NCBI GenBank assembly: GCA_022843045.1
Contig: JALHOJ010000022.1
Coordinates: 1-51,856, forward strand
Length of the DNA: 51,856 nucleotides
Direction: 5' to 3'
DNA from: Phycisphaerales bacterium
GTDB taxonomy: Bacteria > Planctomycetota > Phycisphaerae > Phycisphaerales > UBA1924
Under the pieces are notes generated by a model, which saw nothing but the letters and a program-made list of their open reading frames with translations, was not told the origin of the DNA and searched no databases. This document shows, piece by piece, positions 6,944-15,549 of the stretch. Within the stretch, counting starts at the first letter, position 1, and each line of letters begins with the position of its first letter. Both the position numbers and the translations under genes were made by a program.

Positions 6944-8232
6944 AACGGGTGCTGCTCTATTCGTCGTTGCTGGTCCTGGGTCTGATCGGATCGCAGGTCG
7001 TGCCAGGAATGGCGGGCGACTCGTACGACGCGATCTTCCCGTGGATTCAGGCCGCGACGATGGTCGCGCTCTCATACATCATGATCGGCGTGGGCCGCGA
7101 GTTTGACATCGACAAGTCCAACCTGCGCCAATACGGCTGGGACTACGTCGTCGGCGCAACGGCCGCCGCGTTTCCGTGGATCTTCTGCTGCCTCTACTTC
7201 ATCTACGTCATGCTGCCCCAAACTGCGTGGGGCAGCTGGGACGTCTGGAAGGAATCGCTGCTGGCCTCGCGATTTGCCGCGCCCACCAGCGCGGGCGTGT
7301 TGTTCAGCATGCTCGCCGCGGCGGGGCTCGCGGCGACCTGGGTCTTTCGCAAGGCGCGGATCCTCGCGATCTTTGACGACCTGGACACCGTCCTGCTGAT
7401 GATCCCGCTGAAGATGGCGATGGTGGGGTTCAAGTGGCAGTTGGCGGTGATCGTGCTCCTGATGGCGGTGCAGTTGTGGATCGCGTTCAAGTATCTGCAC
7501 CAGTGGCGGATTCCCGCCGGCTGGAAGGCGACGCTGGTGTACTCGCTGTTGATCGTCGGCGTCGTGTCGCTGATCCACTTCCTATCGAAACTGATCGACG
7601 CTCAGGTGCCGATCCACATCGAAGTGCTGCTCCCGGCGTTCGTGCTGGGTTGCCTCATGCACAATGGCGATCCGACGCCGGGCGATGGGCACGGAAAGCA
7701 CGAGGCGGCGCAGGCTGGCCATGCGGGTCATCACGAGCCCGCCGGCGCGGACGCGAAGGCCAACGCCATCGTCAGCGCGCTGTTCATGCTGCTGGTGGGC
7801 TTGTCCATGCCGGCGATCGGCGATGCACTGGCGGGATCGGTGCAGGAAGCGGGCGTCGCGGTCGATGAGGGCGCGGAAGTTGCGAAGGTGGGCGGCGCAT
7901 TGGTGGGCGTCACGCCCGCGATGGGCTGGGGCACGATCGCGTTGCACGTGCTGGCGATCACCGCGCTGGCCAATCTGGGCAAGATGTTCCCCGCGCTCTG
8001 CTATCGCAAGCAGGCGACCTGGCAGGAACGGCTCGCTGTGGCGATTGGCATGTGGCCCCGCGGCGAAGTGGGCGCGGGCGTGCTGATCATCTCGCTGTCG
8101 TACGGCATTGGCGGGCCGGTCGTGATCGTCGCGATGCTGTCGCTCGCGCTCAACCTCGTGCTGACAGGCGTCTTCATCGTGATCGTGAAGAAGCTGCTTG
8201 CGTCGGCAGACCGGGCCCGCGTCGCGGCGTAA
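6940..8232 (+). CDS. Cation/proton antiporter (CPA2-like Na+/H+ exchanger)
   Basis: 430-residue polytopic membrane protein with about 10-12 hydrophobic helices. Typical exchanger features are VALSYIMIGVGREFDID, FAAPTSAGVLFSMLAAAGL, ILAIFDDLDTVLLMIPLKM (the acidic Asp pair expected in the ion path) and WPRGEVGAGVLIISLSYGIGG. A hydrophilic, His-rich loop (GDGHGKHEAAQAGHAGHHEP) lies around residues 247-266 and may sense pH or bind metal. It would exchange monovalent cations for protons across the cytoplasmic membrane. The start ATG at 6940 overlaps the TGA of the upstream zinc-ribbon relic. It is convergent with the small basic gene, 6 nt away. Confidence 0.88.
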   Translation: MKRVLLYSSLLVLGLIGSQVVPGMAGDSYDAIFPWIQAATMVALSYIMIGVGREFDIDKSNLRQYGWDYVVGATAAAFPWIFCCLYFIYVMLPQTAWGSWDVWKESLLASRFAAPTSAGVLFSMLAAAGLAATWVFRKARILAIFDDLDTVLLMIPLKMAMVGFKWQLAVIVLLMAVQLWIAFKYLHQWRIPAGWKATLVYSLLIVGVVSLIHFLSKLIDAQVPIHIEVLLPAFVLGCLMHNGDPTPGDGHGKHEAAQAGHAGHHEPAGADAKANAIVSALFMLLVGLSMPAIGDALAGSVQEAGVAVDEGAEVAKVGGALVGVTPAMGWGTIALHVLAITALANLGKMFPALCYRKQATWQERLAVAIGMWPRGEVGAGVLIISLSYGIGGPVVIVAMLSLALNLVLTGVFIVIVKKLLASADRARVAA

Positions 8233-8238
8233 GCCGAC

Positions 8239-8415
8239 TCACTTCTTCGAGGACTTCTTGGTGGCTTTCTTAGCCCGCGTGGTTCGCTTCTGCTCGGTGA
8301 TGTGGCTGGGTTCAACCCGGCTGCCCTTGTGGGAGGTGCTGGTCGCGGAGCGGGACTTGCGGCCGGAGGCGGAGGCTGCGCCGGTGCGTTGTGAGCCGGA
8401 GGTGGTGCGGGCCAT
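8239..8415 (-). CDS. Small Lys/Arg/Ser-rich basic protein (58 aa)
   Basis: 58 residues (MARTTSGSQRTGAASASGRK ... RAKKATKKSSKK), highly basic, with a Lys-rich C-terminal tail like histone-H1-type bacterial proteins. A Shine-Dalgarno-like AAGGA precedes the ATG at 8415. The whole ORF is GC-rich like its neighbours. It probably binds nucleic acid or ribosomes non-specifically; the function is unknown. It ends 6 nt from the antiporter stop, convergent, and is divergent from the GNAT gene. Confidence 0.65.
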   Translation of the reverse strand: MARTTSGSQRTGAASASGRKSRSATSTSHKGSRVEPSHITEQKRTTRAKKATKKSSKK

Positions 8416-8487
8416 GGTGGTTTCCTTGCCGGAACGGCTGTGGGACTCGAAGTAATCGACGTCGAAGTCTATCGCTACGCTGGGCTG

Positions 8488-9021
8488 ATGAGTGCACCGG
8501 TTCGAGATTGGATGACGTTACGGCTGAACGCCCCAGTTGACTCACCCCACGAGCCAATCGGCACACGAGCACCTCGCGCAAGCGACGTCGAGGGCTTTGC
8601 GAACCTGATGTGGAACGCGTATCGCGGCACGGTGGATGACGGGGGCGAATCGCTGGAGGATGCGCGGGGCGAGGCGTCGAAGACGCTTGATGGGGGATAT
8701 GGGGCGATTGACTGGGAAGCTTCGTGCGTGGTGGAGCGCGGGGGCGAACTTGCAGCGGCGACCATCGTGGTCCGCGATGCGACCAAGTGGGCCACGGGCG
8801 AGGCGTTTATCGCGTTCTCAATGACCTCGCCCAAGTGGAAGCGTCAGGGGCTCGCTCGTGCCGGGATGGTTCGGGCGCTGGGCGTGCTCTCGCGGCGCGG
8901 CGAACCGCGTGCGCACTTGGTGGTGACGCGGGAGAATCGGCCCGCCGTAGCCCTGTACGAGAGTCTGGGCTTTGAGCGGATCGACTTGAAGCAGTGCGTG
9001 CCATGGAAAGGGACGACGTGA
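8488..9021 (+). CDS. GNAT family N-acetyltransferase
   Basis: 177 residues from the ATG at 8488; a GTG at 8440 is an alternative start. The acetyl-CoA-binding motif KRQGLARAGMVRAL (Q-x-x-G-x-A type) and the C-terminal NRPAVALYESLGFERI strand-helix are diagnostic of GCN5-related acetyltransferases. The early part (PRASDVEGFANLMWNAYRGTVDD) is the usual substrate-side helix region. The substrate cannot be told. Its TGA (9019-9021) lies inside the start of the next gene, so the two are probably co-translated. Confidence 0.85.
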   Translation: MSAPVRDWMTLRLNAPVDSPHEPIGTRAPRASDVEGFANLMWNAYRGTVDDGGESLEDARGEASKTLDGGYGAIDWEASCVVERGGELAAATIVVRDATKWATGEAFIAFSMTSPKWKRQGLARAGMVRALGVLSRRGEPRAHLVVTRENRPAVALYESLGFERIDLKQCVPWKGTT

Positions 9022-10241
9022 CTCAACGACCGGCACACGAAACCAGGACGGATCATGGCCGCAAAGACGCGGTGCAAGCTCAGGGCGGGACGGACCCGAA
9101 GCTGACGATGATCGTGCGCCGAGCGGTGGCGGCGCGGCGCAAGACCATCGAGCAGCGGCCGGGCGGCGCGACGCGCGTGCTGTCGGGCGAGGCTGATGGA
9201 TTGGCTGGCGTGTATGTGGATGTGTTTGGCGATGTGAGCAACGAGGAACGCGGCGAGAACGCGGTTCGCGGCGGCGCGGCGATCGTGAACGTGTACGAGG
9301 GGCGAGCGCCGGGTTGGTTTGACGGCGAAGCGATGGCGGCGACGGTGTTGGAAGCCATCAACGTCGAACTGCCAGAAGCCGCGCGGGTGCGGGCGGTGTA
9401 CGTCAAGCCGTTTGCGAAGGACCGATCGCGGCTGGGCGGTGTCTTGCCCGAAGTCGCCACGCGGGCGCAGCCGTCAGCGGGCGAAGCCGTGCCCGAAGCG
9501 TTGGTGATTCGCGAGCACGCGTGGAAGCTCGAAGTGCGCATGTACGACGGCCTTTCGACGGGGTTGTTCCTGGATCAGCGCGAGAATCGCGGGCTGGTGC
9601 ACCAGTGGGCGAAGCGACGCAGCGAGGCCGCGAAGCGTGAGAACACCGCACCGCCGACGCTGCTCAACACCTTTGCGTACACGTGCGCCTTCAGCGTCGC
9701 GGCGGCCGTCGGAGGCGCGATCACGACCAGCGTGGACGTTTCGCCTCGGTATCTGGATTGGGGCAAGCGAAACTTCGAGCACAACGGACTCGATCCCGCG
9801 CAGCATCGCTTCGCGCGGATGGACACCTTCGAGTTCTTTGACTACGCAAAGCGCAAGGGCCTTCGTTACGACATGATCATCCTCGATCCGCCCAGCTTTG
9901 CGGCGGGCAACAAGCGCAAGGGCATTCGGGCGTGGAGCAGCATCGAGGACTATGCCAAGCTCGTACAGCAGGCGGCGCAGTTGCTCACGCCCAGGCCGCG
10001 GGGCGTCCCCCAAGCTCGCTCGGCGGGTGAGGCCCTGAAAGTCGGTGGTGCGTTCCCCTCCATCCTCGCGAGCACGAACACGCAGGAGTTGTGCCAGCGC
10101 TTGCCTCAGGGTGGAACACGCCTGCATCGCGAGGTGTCCAAGGGCCTTGGCCATGCACCTGCCTGGCTGGAGTTGCCCGCCCCGCCCGCGGACTTCGCCG
10201 CCGAGCGCGGGCGGTTCGCGGCCTGCTGGTGCGTGCCATGA
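9003..10241 (+). CDS. Class I SAM-dependent rRNA methyltransferase, RlmI-like, with in-frame insertion
   Basis: 412 residues from the ATG at 9003; a GTG at 8994 is also possible. The N-terminal PUA-like part (VLSGEADGLAGVYVDVFGD) is followed by DGLSTGLFLDQRENRGLV, NTFAYTCAFSVAAAVGGA (SAM motif I region), VDVSPRYLDWGKRNFEHNGL and MIILDPPSF (motif IV), then ASTNTQEL. This order matches RlmI/RlmK-type 23S rRNA cytosine-C5 methyltransferases. Between LLTP and GGAF, where the family has a tight turn, about 17 extra codons (9993-10043, RPRGVPQARSAGEALKV) are inserted in frame. The gene overlaps the upstream GNAT by 19 nt. The insertion sits beside the SAM domain and could reduce activity. Confidence 0.85.
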   Translation: MERDDVTQRPAHETRTDHGRKDAVQAQGGTDPKLTMIVRRAVAARRKTIEQRPGGATRVLSGEADGLAGVYVDVFGDVSNEERGENAVRGGAAIVNVYEGRAPGWFDGEAMAATVLEAINVELPEAARVRAVYVKPFAKDRSRLGGVLPEVATRAQPSAGEAVPEALVIREHAWKLEVRMYDGLSTGLFLDQRENRGLVHQWAKRRSEAAKRENTAPPTLLNTFAYTCAFSVAAAVGGAITTSVDVSPRYLDWGKRNFEHNGLDPAQHRFARMDTFEFFDYAKRKGLRYDMIILDPPSFAAGNKRKGIRAWSSIEDYAKLVQQAAQLLTPRPRGVPQARSAGEALKVGGAFPSILASTNTQELCQRLPQGGTRLHREVSKGLGHAPAWLELPAPPADFAAERGRFAACWCVP

Positions 10242-10341
10242 AGGCCCGGATTGTGCGTGGAAGGGCGGTTGGGTTGTCTGGAAAGAAGGCGATTGGCCAA
10301 GGCGTCGGGACGATCCTATCATCCCCCTCAAGTCGTTCGCC

Positions 10342-10432
10342 GGAGAGGTGGCCGAGCGGCTGAAGGCGGCGGTTTGCTAAACCGTTATACTGGTTTAGGC
10401 CGGTATCGGGGGTTCGAATCCCCCCCTCTCCG
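10342..10432 (+). tRNA. tRNA-Ser (anticodon GCT)
   Basis: Cloverleaf of 91 nt. The acceptor GGAGAGG (10342-10348) pairs with CCTCTCC (10425-10431), with discriminator G at 10432. The anticodon stem-loop CGGTTTGCTAAACCG carries GCT, reading AGC/AGT serine codons. A long variable arm (type II) follows, then the T-loop GGTTCGAATCC. The 3' CCA is not encoded. An intrinsic terminator lies just downstream. Confidence 0.97.
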
Positions 10433-10441
10433 CTTGAAACG

Positions 10442-10470
10442 GCCCTTGCTTCGGCAGGGGCTTGTTTTTT
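10442..10470 (+). terminator. Intrinsic terminator after tRNA-Ser
   Basis: GCCCTTGC (10442-10449), TTCG tetraloop, GCAGGGGC (10454-10461), an 8-bp stem with one G-T pair, followed by TTGTTTTTT (10462-10470). Strong Rho-independent terminator for the tRNA transcript. Confidence 0.9.
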
Positions 10471-10504
10471 GAATGGATGAGAGTGGATCTGGGACCCATC
10501 GTGC

Positions 10505-10870
10505 ATGGAGATCTTCAAGGAGTTCAAGTTCGAGGCGGCGCATCGGCTTGACCACTTGCCCGAGGGGCACAAGTGTCGGCGGCTGCACGGGCATTCGTAT
10601 CGCCTGCGGGTGTATGTGCGGGGCGAGATCGATGCGAAGACGGGGTGGGTGATGGACTTTGCCGACATCAAGAAGGTCGTGGGGCCGGTGGTGGAGCGGC
10701 TGGACCATGCGTACTTGAACGAGATCGAAGGGATGGGGATTTCGACGTCGGAGGGGATCTGCGTGTGGCTGTGGGCACAGCTCAAGCCGCATCTGGGCGG
10801 GTTGTCGAAGATTGAGTTGTGGGAGACGGCAACGTCGGGGGCGGTGTATTCGGGGCCCGAAGCGAAGTAG
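10505..10870 (+). CDS. queD: 6-carboxytetrahydropterin synthase QueD
   Basis: 121 residues, the normal length for bacterial QueD. Zinc ligands are His13, His28 and His30 (AAHRL; LHGHSY), the catalytic Cys is Cys24 (HKCRRLHGH), with His68 (LDHAYLN) and Glu107 (WETATSG) completing the active site. It converts 7,8-dihydroneopterin triphosphate to 6-carboxytetrahydropterin in queuosine/7-deazaguanine synthesis. It starts 34 nt after the tRNA terminator, so it has its own promoter or depends on read-through. hrpA begins 11 nt downstream and is probably co-transcribed. No queC or queE is nearby. Confidence 0.93.
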   Translation: MEIFKEFKFEAAHRLDHLPEGHKCRRLHGHSYRLRVYVRGEIDAKTGWVMDFADIKKVVGPVVERLDHAYLNEIEGMGISTSEGICVWLWAQLKPHLGGLSKIELWETATSGAVYSGPEAK

Positions 10871-10881
10871 CTTGGACTGCG

Positions 10882-13800
10882 ATGGCGGACGCGATGTTGC
10901 CCATCCTTGGTCGTCGCGCGGAGATCGAGGCGGCGATCCGCGCGCATCAGGTGGTGGTGATCTGCGGGGAAACGGGCTCGGGCAAGACCACGCAGTTGCC
11001 GCAGATGTGCCTGGCGATTGATGAGGCACGCAAGCACGCGGCGGGTGGCTCGGGCGATGTGTTGATCGGGCACACGCAGCCGCGACGGATTGCGGCGCGG
11101 GCGGTGGCCGCGAGAATCGCGGAGGAGCGGGGAGAGGCGCTGGGGCGGAGCGTGGGGTTCAAGGTCCGGTTCGCGGATCAGACTTCGCGCGAGACCAAGA
11201 TCAAGCTGATGACCGACGGGTTGCTGCTGGCGGAGTTGACCGGTGATCCGTTGCTGTCGGCGTACTCGACGATCATTCTGGACGAAGCGCATGAGCGGTC
11301 GTTGAACGTGGACTTTCTGATCGGGTACTTGCGGGGACTGCTGCCCAGGCGGCCTGATCTCAAGTTGGTGATCACGAGCGCGACGATCGAGCCCAAGCGG
11401 TTCAGTGATTACTTCGGCGGGGCGAAGGTGGCGCCGGTGATTGAGGTGTCGGGGCGGACGTATCCGATTGCGATGCGGTATCGGGCTGTAGATGGGCGGG
11501 GCGGGGACGCGATCAATCCGGAGGCGATCGCGGACGCGGTCGAGGAACTCGACGCGGCGATCGACGATGGGGACACGCTGGTGTTTCTGCCTGGCGAGCG
11601 GGAGATTCGGCTGGCGAGTGATGCGATTGTGCGGCGGCGCTTGGGGCTTGAGATCCTGCCGCTGTTTTCGCGATTGTCCAACGCGGAGCAAGATCGGATC
11701 TTTCATCGGGATCCGCGGGCGCGGCGGGTGATTCTGGCGACCAACGTGGCGGAGACGTCGCTGACGGTGCCTGGGATTCGCGGCGTGGTGGATACTGGGC
11801 TCGCGAAGATCAGCCGATACGACGCGGCGTCGAAAACGCTGCGATTGCAGGTGGAAGGCATCTCGCAGGCGAGTGCGAATCAGCGGGCGGGGCGGTGCGG
11901 GCGCGTGGCGGAGGGCGTGTGCATCCGGCTGTTCAGTGAACAGTCGTATAAGTCTCGAGCGATCTACACCGATCCGGAGATTCGGCGGACGAGCCTTGCG
12001 GGCGTGATTCTGCAGATGCGGTCGCTGGCGCTGGGCGCGATCGAGGACTTCGCGTTTCTGGACAAGCCCGATGAGGCCGCGATTCGGGATGGGTATGAGA
12101 CGCTGTTTGAACTCGGCGCGATCACCTCGGCGGATCGCAGCGGAGAGACGACGGCGATCGGACGGGCGATTGCGCGGATGCCGCTGGAGCCGCGGATTGC
12201 GCGGATGCTTCTGGGCGGGCATCGGGACGATGTGCTGGATGATGTGATCGTGCTGGCGGCCGCGCTGAGCGTGCAGGACCCGCGCGAGCGGCCCAGCGGG
12301 CGACAGGAAGAGGCGGAGCAGGCACAGTCGTTGTTTCGCGATCAGACCAGCGACTTTGTGACGTTGCTGAATTTGTGGCACGCGTCGCGGGACATTGGCG
12401 AGGATGGGCAGAGTTGGTCGTCCTGGTGTCGGGAGCACTTCCTGTCGATTCCGCGGATGCGCGAGTGGCGGGACATGGTGCATCAGTTGCGAGAGGTCGC
12501 GGATGAGGTGCCGCGGGAGGCGTTTGAGTCAGCGGGGGAGATGCGGGGTGTTGGTGGGGCGAGCGGGAAGGGGAAGGATCTGTCGCGGGCGGATCGGGTG
12601 CATCGGGCACTGCTGACGGGGCTGATTTCGAATGTCGCGTGCCGGGAGAGCGACAACTCGTTTGAGTATCGCAGCATCCGCGGGCTTTCGGCGGTGATCT
12701 TCCCGGGTTCGGCGTTGTTCTCGCGCAAGCCCAGATGGATCATGGCGGCGGAGATGGTGAAGACGTCGCGGTTGTTCGCGCGCACGCTGGCGGCGATTGA
12801 GCCGGCGTGGATCGAGGAGTGCGCGGGGCATCTTTTCAAGCGGCAGTTTGCGGATGCGCATCTTGATCCCGCGAGCGGGCAGCCAAGGGCGTTTGAGCGG
12901 GTGGTCTTGGGGAGCATTGTGGTTGTGCCGCGGCGCGCGGCGGCGCTGGCGCCGCTGGATGCGGCGGCGGCGCGGCGGATTCTGCTGCTGGAGGGATTGG
13001 CACAGTGTCGGTGGGAGCTTGATGCGCAGTTCATGCGGCACAATCGCGCGATTCGCGAGCGGGCCAAGGCGGCGGAGGCGCGGTTACGCCGGCGGGATGT
13101 GCTGGTGGGTGATGATGCGCTGGCGGCGTGGTTTGCGGAGCGCGTGCCCGGGCATGTGTGTGAGCAGGCGGGGCTTGAGGGGTGGCTGGTGGGCGCGGCG
13201 GCGCGGGATGAGCGGGTGCTGCAGTGGCGGTTGGAAGATGTGCTGACGCCGGCGGCGAAGCGGGCAATGGATGAAGGGGCGTTTGCGAGTGAGATTGAGG
13301 TGGGCGGGGAGAAGTGCGCGGTGGCGTATGCGTTTGCGCCGGGGAAGGACGAGGATGGCGTGACGGTGACGGTGCCGGTGCTGGCGCTCGAGGGCTTTGC
13401 GGAGCGAGCGGCGTGGCTGATGCCTGGGATGGTGGGGGAGGTGGTGCTGGCGTTGATGAAGCAATTGCCCAAGGCGCGGCGCGGGGAGCTTGAGCGGAAG
13501 GCGGGGGGCGAGGGCGTTGAGGGGGCGGCGCGGGCGTGTGCGGAGGCGATGGAGTTTGGGCGGGGGCGATTTGTTGATGCGTTGAGCGAGGCGGTGCTGG
13601 TGTTGTTCGAGGTTGCGGTGCCTGAGAAGGAGTGGGCGTTTGGGGCGCTGCCCGAGCATCTGAAGTTGCGGGTGCGGGTGGTCGCGTCGAGGGAAAGCGA
13701 CGAGGAGATCGCGGCGGGGCGGGATGTGGGTGCTTTGGTGAAGCGGCTGGAGGCGCGAATCGCGAAGGCTCGCAGCGCGGCGGCGACGGCGGAGATCGAG

Positions 13801-14778
13801 CAGCGGGGGATGATCGCTTGGGAGTGCGGGGACCTGCCGGAGGCAGGAACGTCGAACGTTGCGATGGTGGATCAGGGGGAGAGCGTGATGCTCACGCTCG
13901 CGACGACGCCCATGGTGGCGGCGGCGCAGACGCGGCTGGGGGTGCGGCGGCTGTTTGCGCTCGCGATTGCGGAGGAAGTGACGTACTACTTCGATGCGCT
14001 GCCTGGCTGGAGCGAGACGGTGCGGCAGTTTGGGGCGTTGGGCACGGAGAAGGAACTGCGCGATCAACTGACCTGCATGATCGCGGAGCGGGTGTTCATG
14101 GAGGGGCAGGCGCCGGTGCGGGCGCGGGAGGCGTTTGAGACGAGGCTCGAGGCGGGGCGGATGAAGTTGCCAAACGCGGCGCGGGATGTGGGGACGCTGG
14201 TTGCGAACATGCTCGAGCCGCGGGCGCTGGTGGCGAAGCGGCTGTCGGGGGGGACCAATCGGCTGTGGGCGGCGAGCATCGCGGACATTCGCGAGCACGC
14301 GGCGTACCTGATGCCCAAGGGGTTTCTGGCTCTGGCTCCGGCGGACAAGTTGCGGCAGTATCCGCGATACTCGCTGCTGATGCGGGAGCGGCTGTTGTCG
14401 CTGCGCGAGGATGGGTCGAAGGCGGAGACGGATGCGCTCGCGAAGTTTGCGCCGCATTGGAAGCGGTTCACGGGGTTTGTCGCGCAGGCGATGAGCGAGG
14501 AGCGCCGGCTTGCGGAGGCGGCGGGGGAAGAAGCGAAGGTTGCGACCAAGCCGGATGCGGGGCGCGGGAAGGCTCCGTTGCCTCAGGCTCGGCGTGCCGC
14601 GCCAAAGGTGAATCTTGACGCAGGGGAGTGGGCGATGCAGCCGGGGAATCTGTCGCCTGCGATGGAGCAGTATCGCTGGGCGCTGGAGGAGTTGCGGGTG
14701 GGGATGTTTGGGGCGGCGGGGGCGAAAGCGACGGTGAGTGTTGGGGATGTCGAGCGGTTGTGGAAGGCGGCGCAGTAG
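10882..14778 (+). CDS. hrpA: ATP-dependent RNA helicase HrpA (DEAH box, DUF3418)
   Basis: 1298 residues from the ATG at 10882; the frame is open to 10819, inside queD. Walker A GETGSGKT is at 29-36, DEAH at 134-137 (ILDEAHERS), and the SAT motif follows (TSATIEP). The QRAGRCGR motif VI, the helicase-associated and OB-like regions, and the long C-terminal DUF3418 domain ending near TVSVGDVERLWKAAQ follow. The length fits full HrpA. HrpA unwinds RNA and, by family knowledge, rescues stalled ribosomes. A perfect 9-bp hairpin lies directly behind the stop. The DNA is exceptionally GC-rich, giving long antisense open frames that are not genes. Confidence 0.95.
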   Translation: MADAMLPILGRRAEIEAAIRAHQVVVICGETGSGKTTQLPQMCLAIDEARKHAAGGSGDVLIGHTQPRRIAARAVAARIAEERGEALGRSVGFKVRFADQTSRETKIKLMTDGLLLAELTGDPLLSAYSTIILDEAHERSLNVDFLIGYLRGLLPRRPDLKLVITSATIEPKRFSDYFGGAKVAPVIEVSGRTYPIAMRYRAVDGRGGDAINPEAIADAVEELDAAIDDGDTLVFLPGEREIRLASDAIVRRRLGLEILPLFSRLSNAEQDRIFHRDPRARRVILATNVAETSLTVPGIRGVVDTGLAKISRYDAASKTLRLQVEGISQASANQRAGRCGRVAEGVCIRLFSEQSYKSRAIYTDPEIRRTSLAGVILQMRSLALGAIEDFAFLDKPDEAAIRDGYETLFELGAITSADRSGETTAIGRAIARMPLEPRIARMLLGGHRDDVLDDVIVLAAALSVQDPRERPSGRQEEAEQAQSLFRDQTSDFVTLLNLWHASRDIGEDGQSWSSWCREHFLSIPRMREWRDMVHQLREVADEVPREAFESAGEMRGVGGASGKGKDLSRADRVHRALLTGLISNVACRESDNSFEYRSIRGLSAVIFPGSALFSRKPRWIMAAEMVKTSRLFARTLAAIEPAWIEECAGHLFKRQFADAHLDPASGQPRAFERVVLGSIVVVPRRAAALAPLDAAAARRILLLEGLAQCRWELDAQFMRHNRAIRERAKAAEARLRRRDVLVGDDALAAWFAERVPGHVCEQAGLEGWLVGAAARDERVLQWRLEDVLTPAAKRAMDEGAFASEIEVGGEKCAVAYAFAPGKDEDGVTVTVPVLALEGFAERAAWLMPGMVGEVVLALMKQLPKARRGELERKAGGEGVEGAARACAEAMEFGRGRFVDALSEAVLVLFEVAVPEKEWAFGALPEHLKLRVRVVASRESDEEIAAGRDVGALVKRLEARIAKARSAAATAEIEQRGMIAWECGDLPEAGTSNVAMVDQGESVMLTLATTPMVAAAQTRLGVRRLFALAIAEEVTYYFDALPGWSETVRQFGALGTEKELRDQLTCMIAERVFMEGQAPVRAREAFETRLEAGRMKLPNAARDVGTLVANMLEPRALVAKRLSGGTNRLWAASIADIREHAAYLMPKGFLALAPADKLRQYPRYSLLMRERLLSLREDGSKAETDALAKFAPHWKRFTGFVAQAMSEERRLAEAAGEEAKVATKPDAGRGKAPLPQARRAAPKVNLDAGEWAMQPGNLSPAMEQYRWALEELRVGMFGAAGAKATVSVGDVERLWKAAQ

Positions 14779-14780
14779 AA

Positions 14781-14802
14781 CGCCGCGCCAGTTGGCGCGG
14801 CG
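14781..14802. terminator. Hairpin between convergent hrpA and DinB genes
   Basis: CGCCGCGCC (14781-14789), AGTT loop, GGCGCGGCG (14794-14802): a perfect 9-bp GC stem placed between two convergent stops, so it could act in both directions. It lacks a T-tract. Confidence 0.5.
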
Positions 14803-14826
14803 TGTGGTGCGTGCAACACAGCTTGA

Positions 14827-15447
14827 CTACTGCATCAGCGGCGCCATGCCCAGTTCGCGGCGCAGGTTTGAGAGTTGGCCCAAGTGCCAGCCCACGTGCC
14901 ATGCGTTGCGATCGACGGCTTGCATCTTGTTGGCGAGCCAGCCGCCGCCATCCATGAGGGGCTTGGCGAAGAGGTCGGGGGTGCTTTCGATGGCCTTGAT
15001 GAAGCGGTCGCGGGCGGCGTCAAACTCGGCGCGGACTTGGGCGAGGGATGGGTAGGCCTTGGGATCACTGGTGGGCTTGCTGCCGCCGCCGAAGAGGGTT
15101 TTGTAGTTGGCGGGGCAGGCTTTGGAGGTGGTCGCGAGGGCGGAGGTGAACCAGTCGTAGGAGTGTGCGAGGTGGCCGTAGGTCCAGAGGAGATGGTTCA
15201 TGTTGCCCGGTGCCTGGGCGGTCGCTTTGGCTTCGTCGAAGCCCTTGGACCAGTCGTGGATCATTTTGTGAACGAAACGGGTGTGCTCCACGGCGTTGCG
15301 CACGAGGGCAGCATGGGAGAGCGAGGCGGACGTTGCCTTCTGAGGCGTGCGCTGGGGCTTTGCGGGTTTCTTGGCGGCGGGCTGCTTGGTTGCCGACTTC
15401 TTTGCGGCGGGCTGCTTGACGAGTTTCTTCGCGGACTTCTTGGCCAT
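14827..15447 (-). CDS. DinB-like protein with Lys/Ala-rich N-terminal tail
   Basis: 206 residues from the ATG at 15447, which has a good GGAGGAA site ahead of it. Residues 1-40 are AKK/PAAKK repeats like histone-H1 tails. The rest is a four-helix DinB/YfiT-type domain, with potential metal-ligand histidines in SHAALVRNAVEHTRF, NMNHLLWTYGHLAHSYDWF and AWHVGWHLGQLSNLRRELGM. The DinB superfamily includes metal-dependent thiol-transfer and stress proteins; the specific reaction is unknown. The basic tail could tether it to DNA. It is convergent with hrpA. Confidence 0.75.
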   Translation of the reverse strand: MAKKSAKKLVKQPAAKKSATKQPAAKKPAKPQRTPQKATSASLSHAALVRNAVEHTRFVHKMIHDWSKGFDEAKATAQAPGNMNHLLWTYGHLAHSYDWFTSALATTSKACPANYKTLFGGGSKPTSDPKAYPSLAQVRAEFDAARDRFIKAIESTPDLFAKPLMDGGGWLANKMQAVDRNAWHVGWHLGQLSNLRRELGMAPLMQ

Positions 15448-15549
15448 GGCTCGTTCCTCCGGGGGGTGCATGCGGATTGACGCGAGCGAAGCGTACCCGC
15501 ATGAATCTCGGGCGGGCGCGACCAGTCGCATCGGGTTCTAGACTGGCTC

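Noticed and set aside
9985..12483. 832-codon minus-strand open frame across the RlmI-like gene, tRNA-Ser, queD and hrpA
   Set aside because: It crosses a tRNA and three convincing plus-strand genes and is Arg/His/Pro-rich without motifs.
13084..14457. 457-codon minus-strand frame inside hrpA
   Set aside because: Arg/Leu/His-rich antisense artefact of very GC-rich DNA; no domain.
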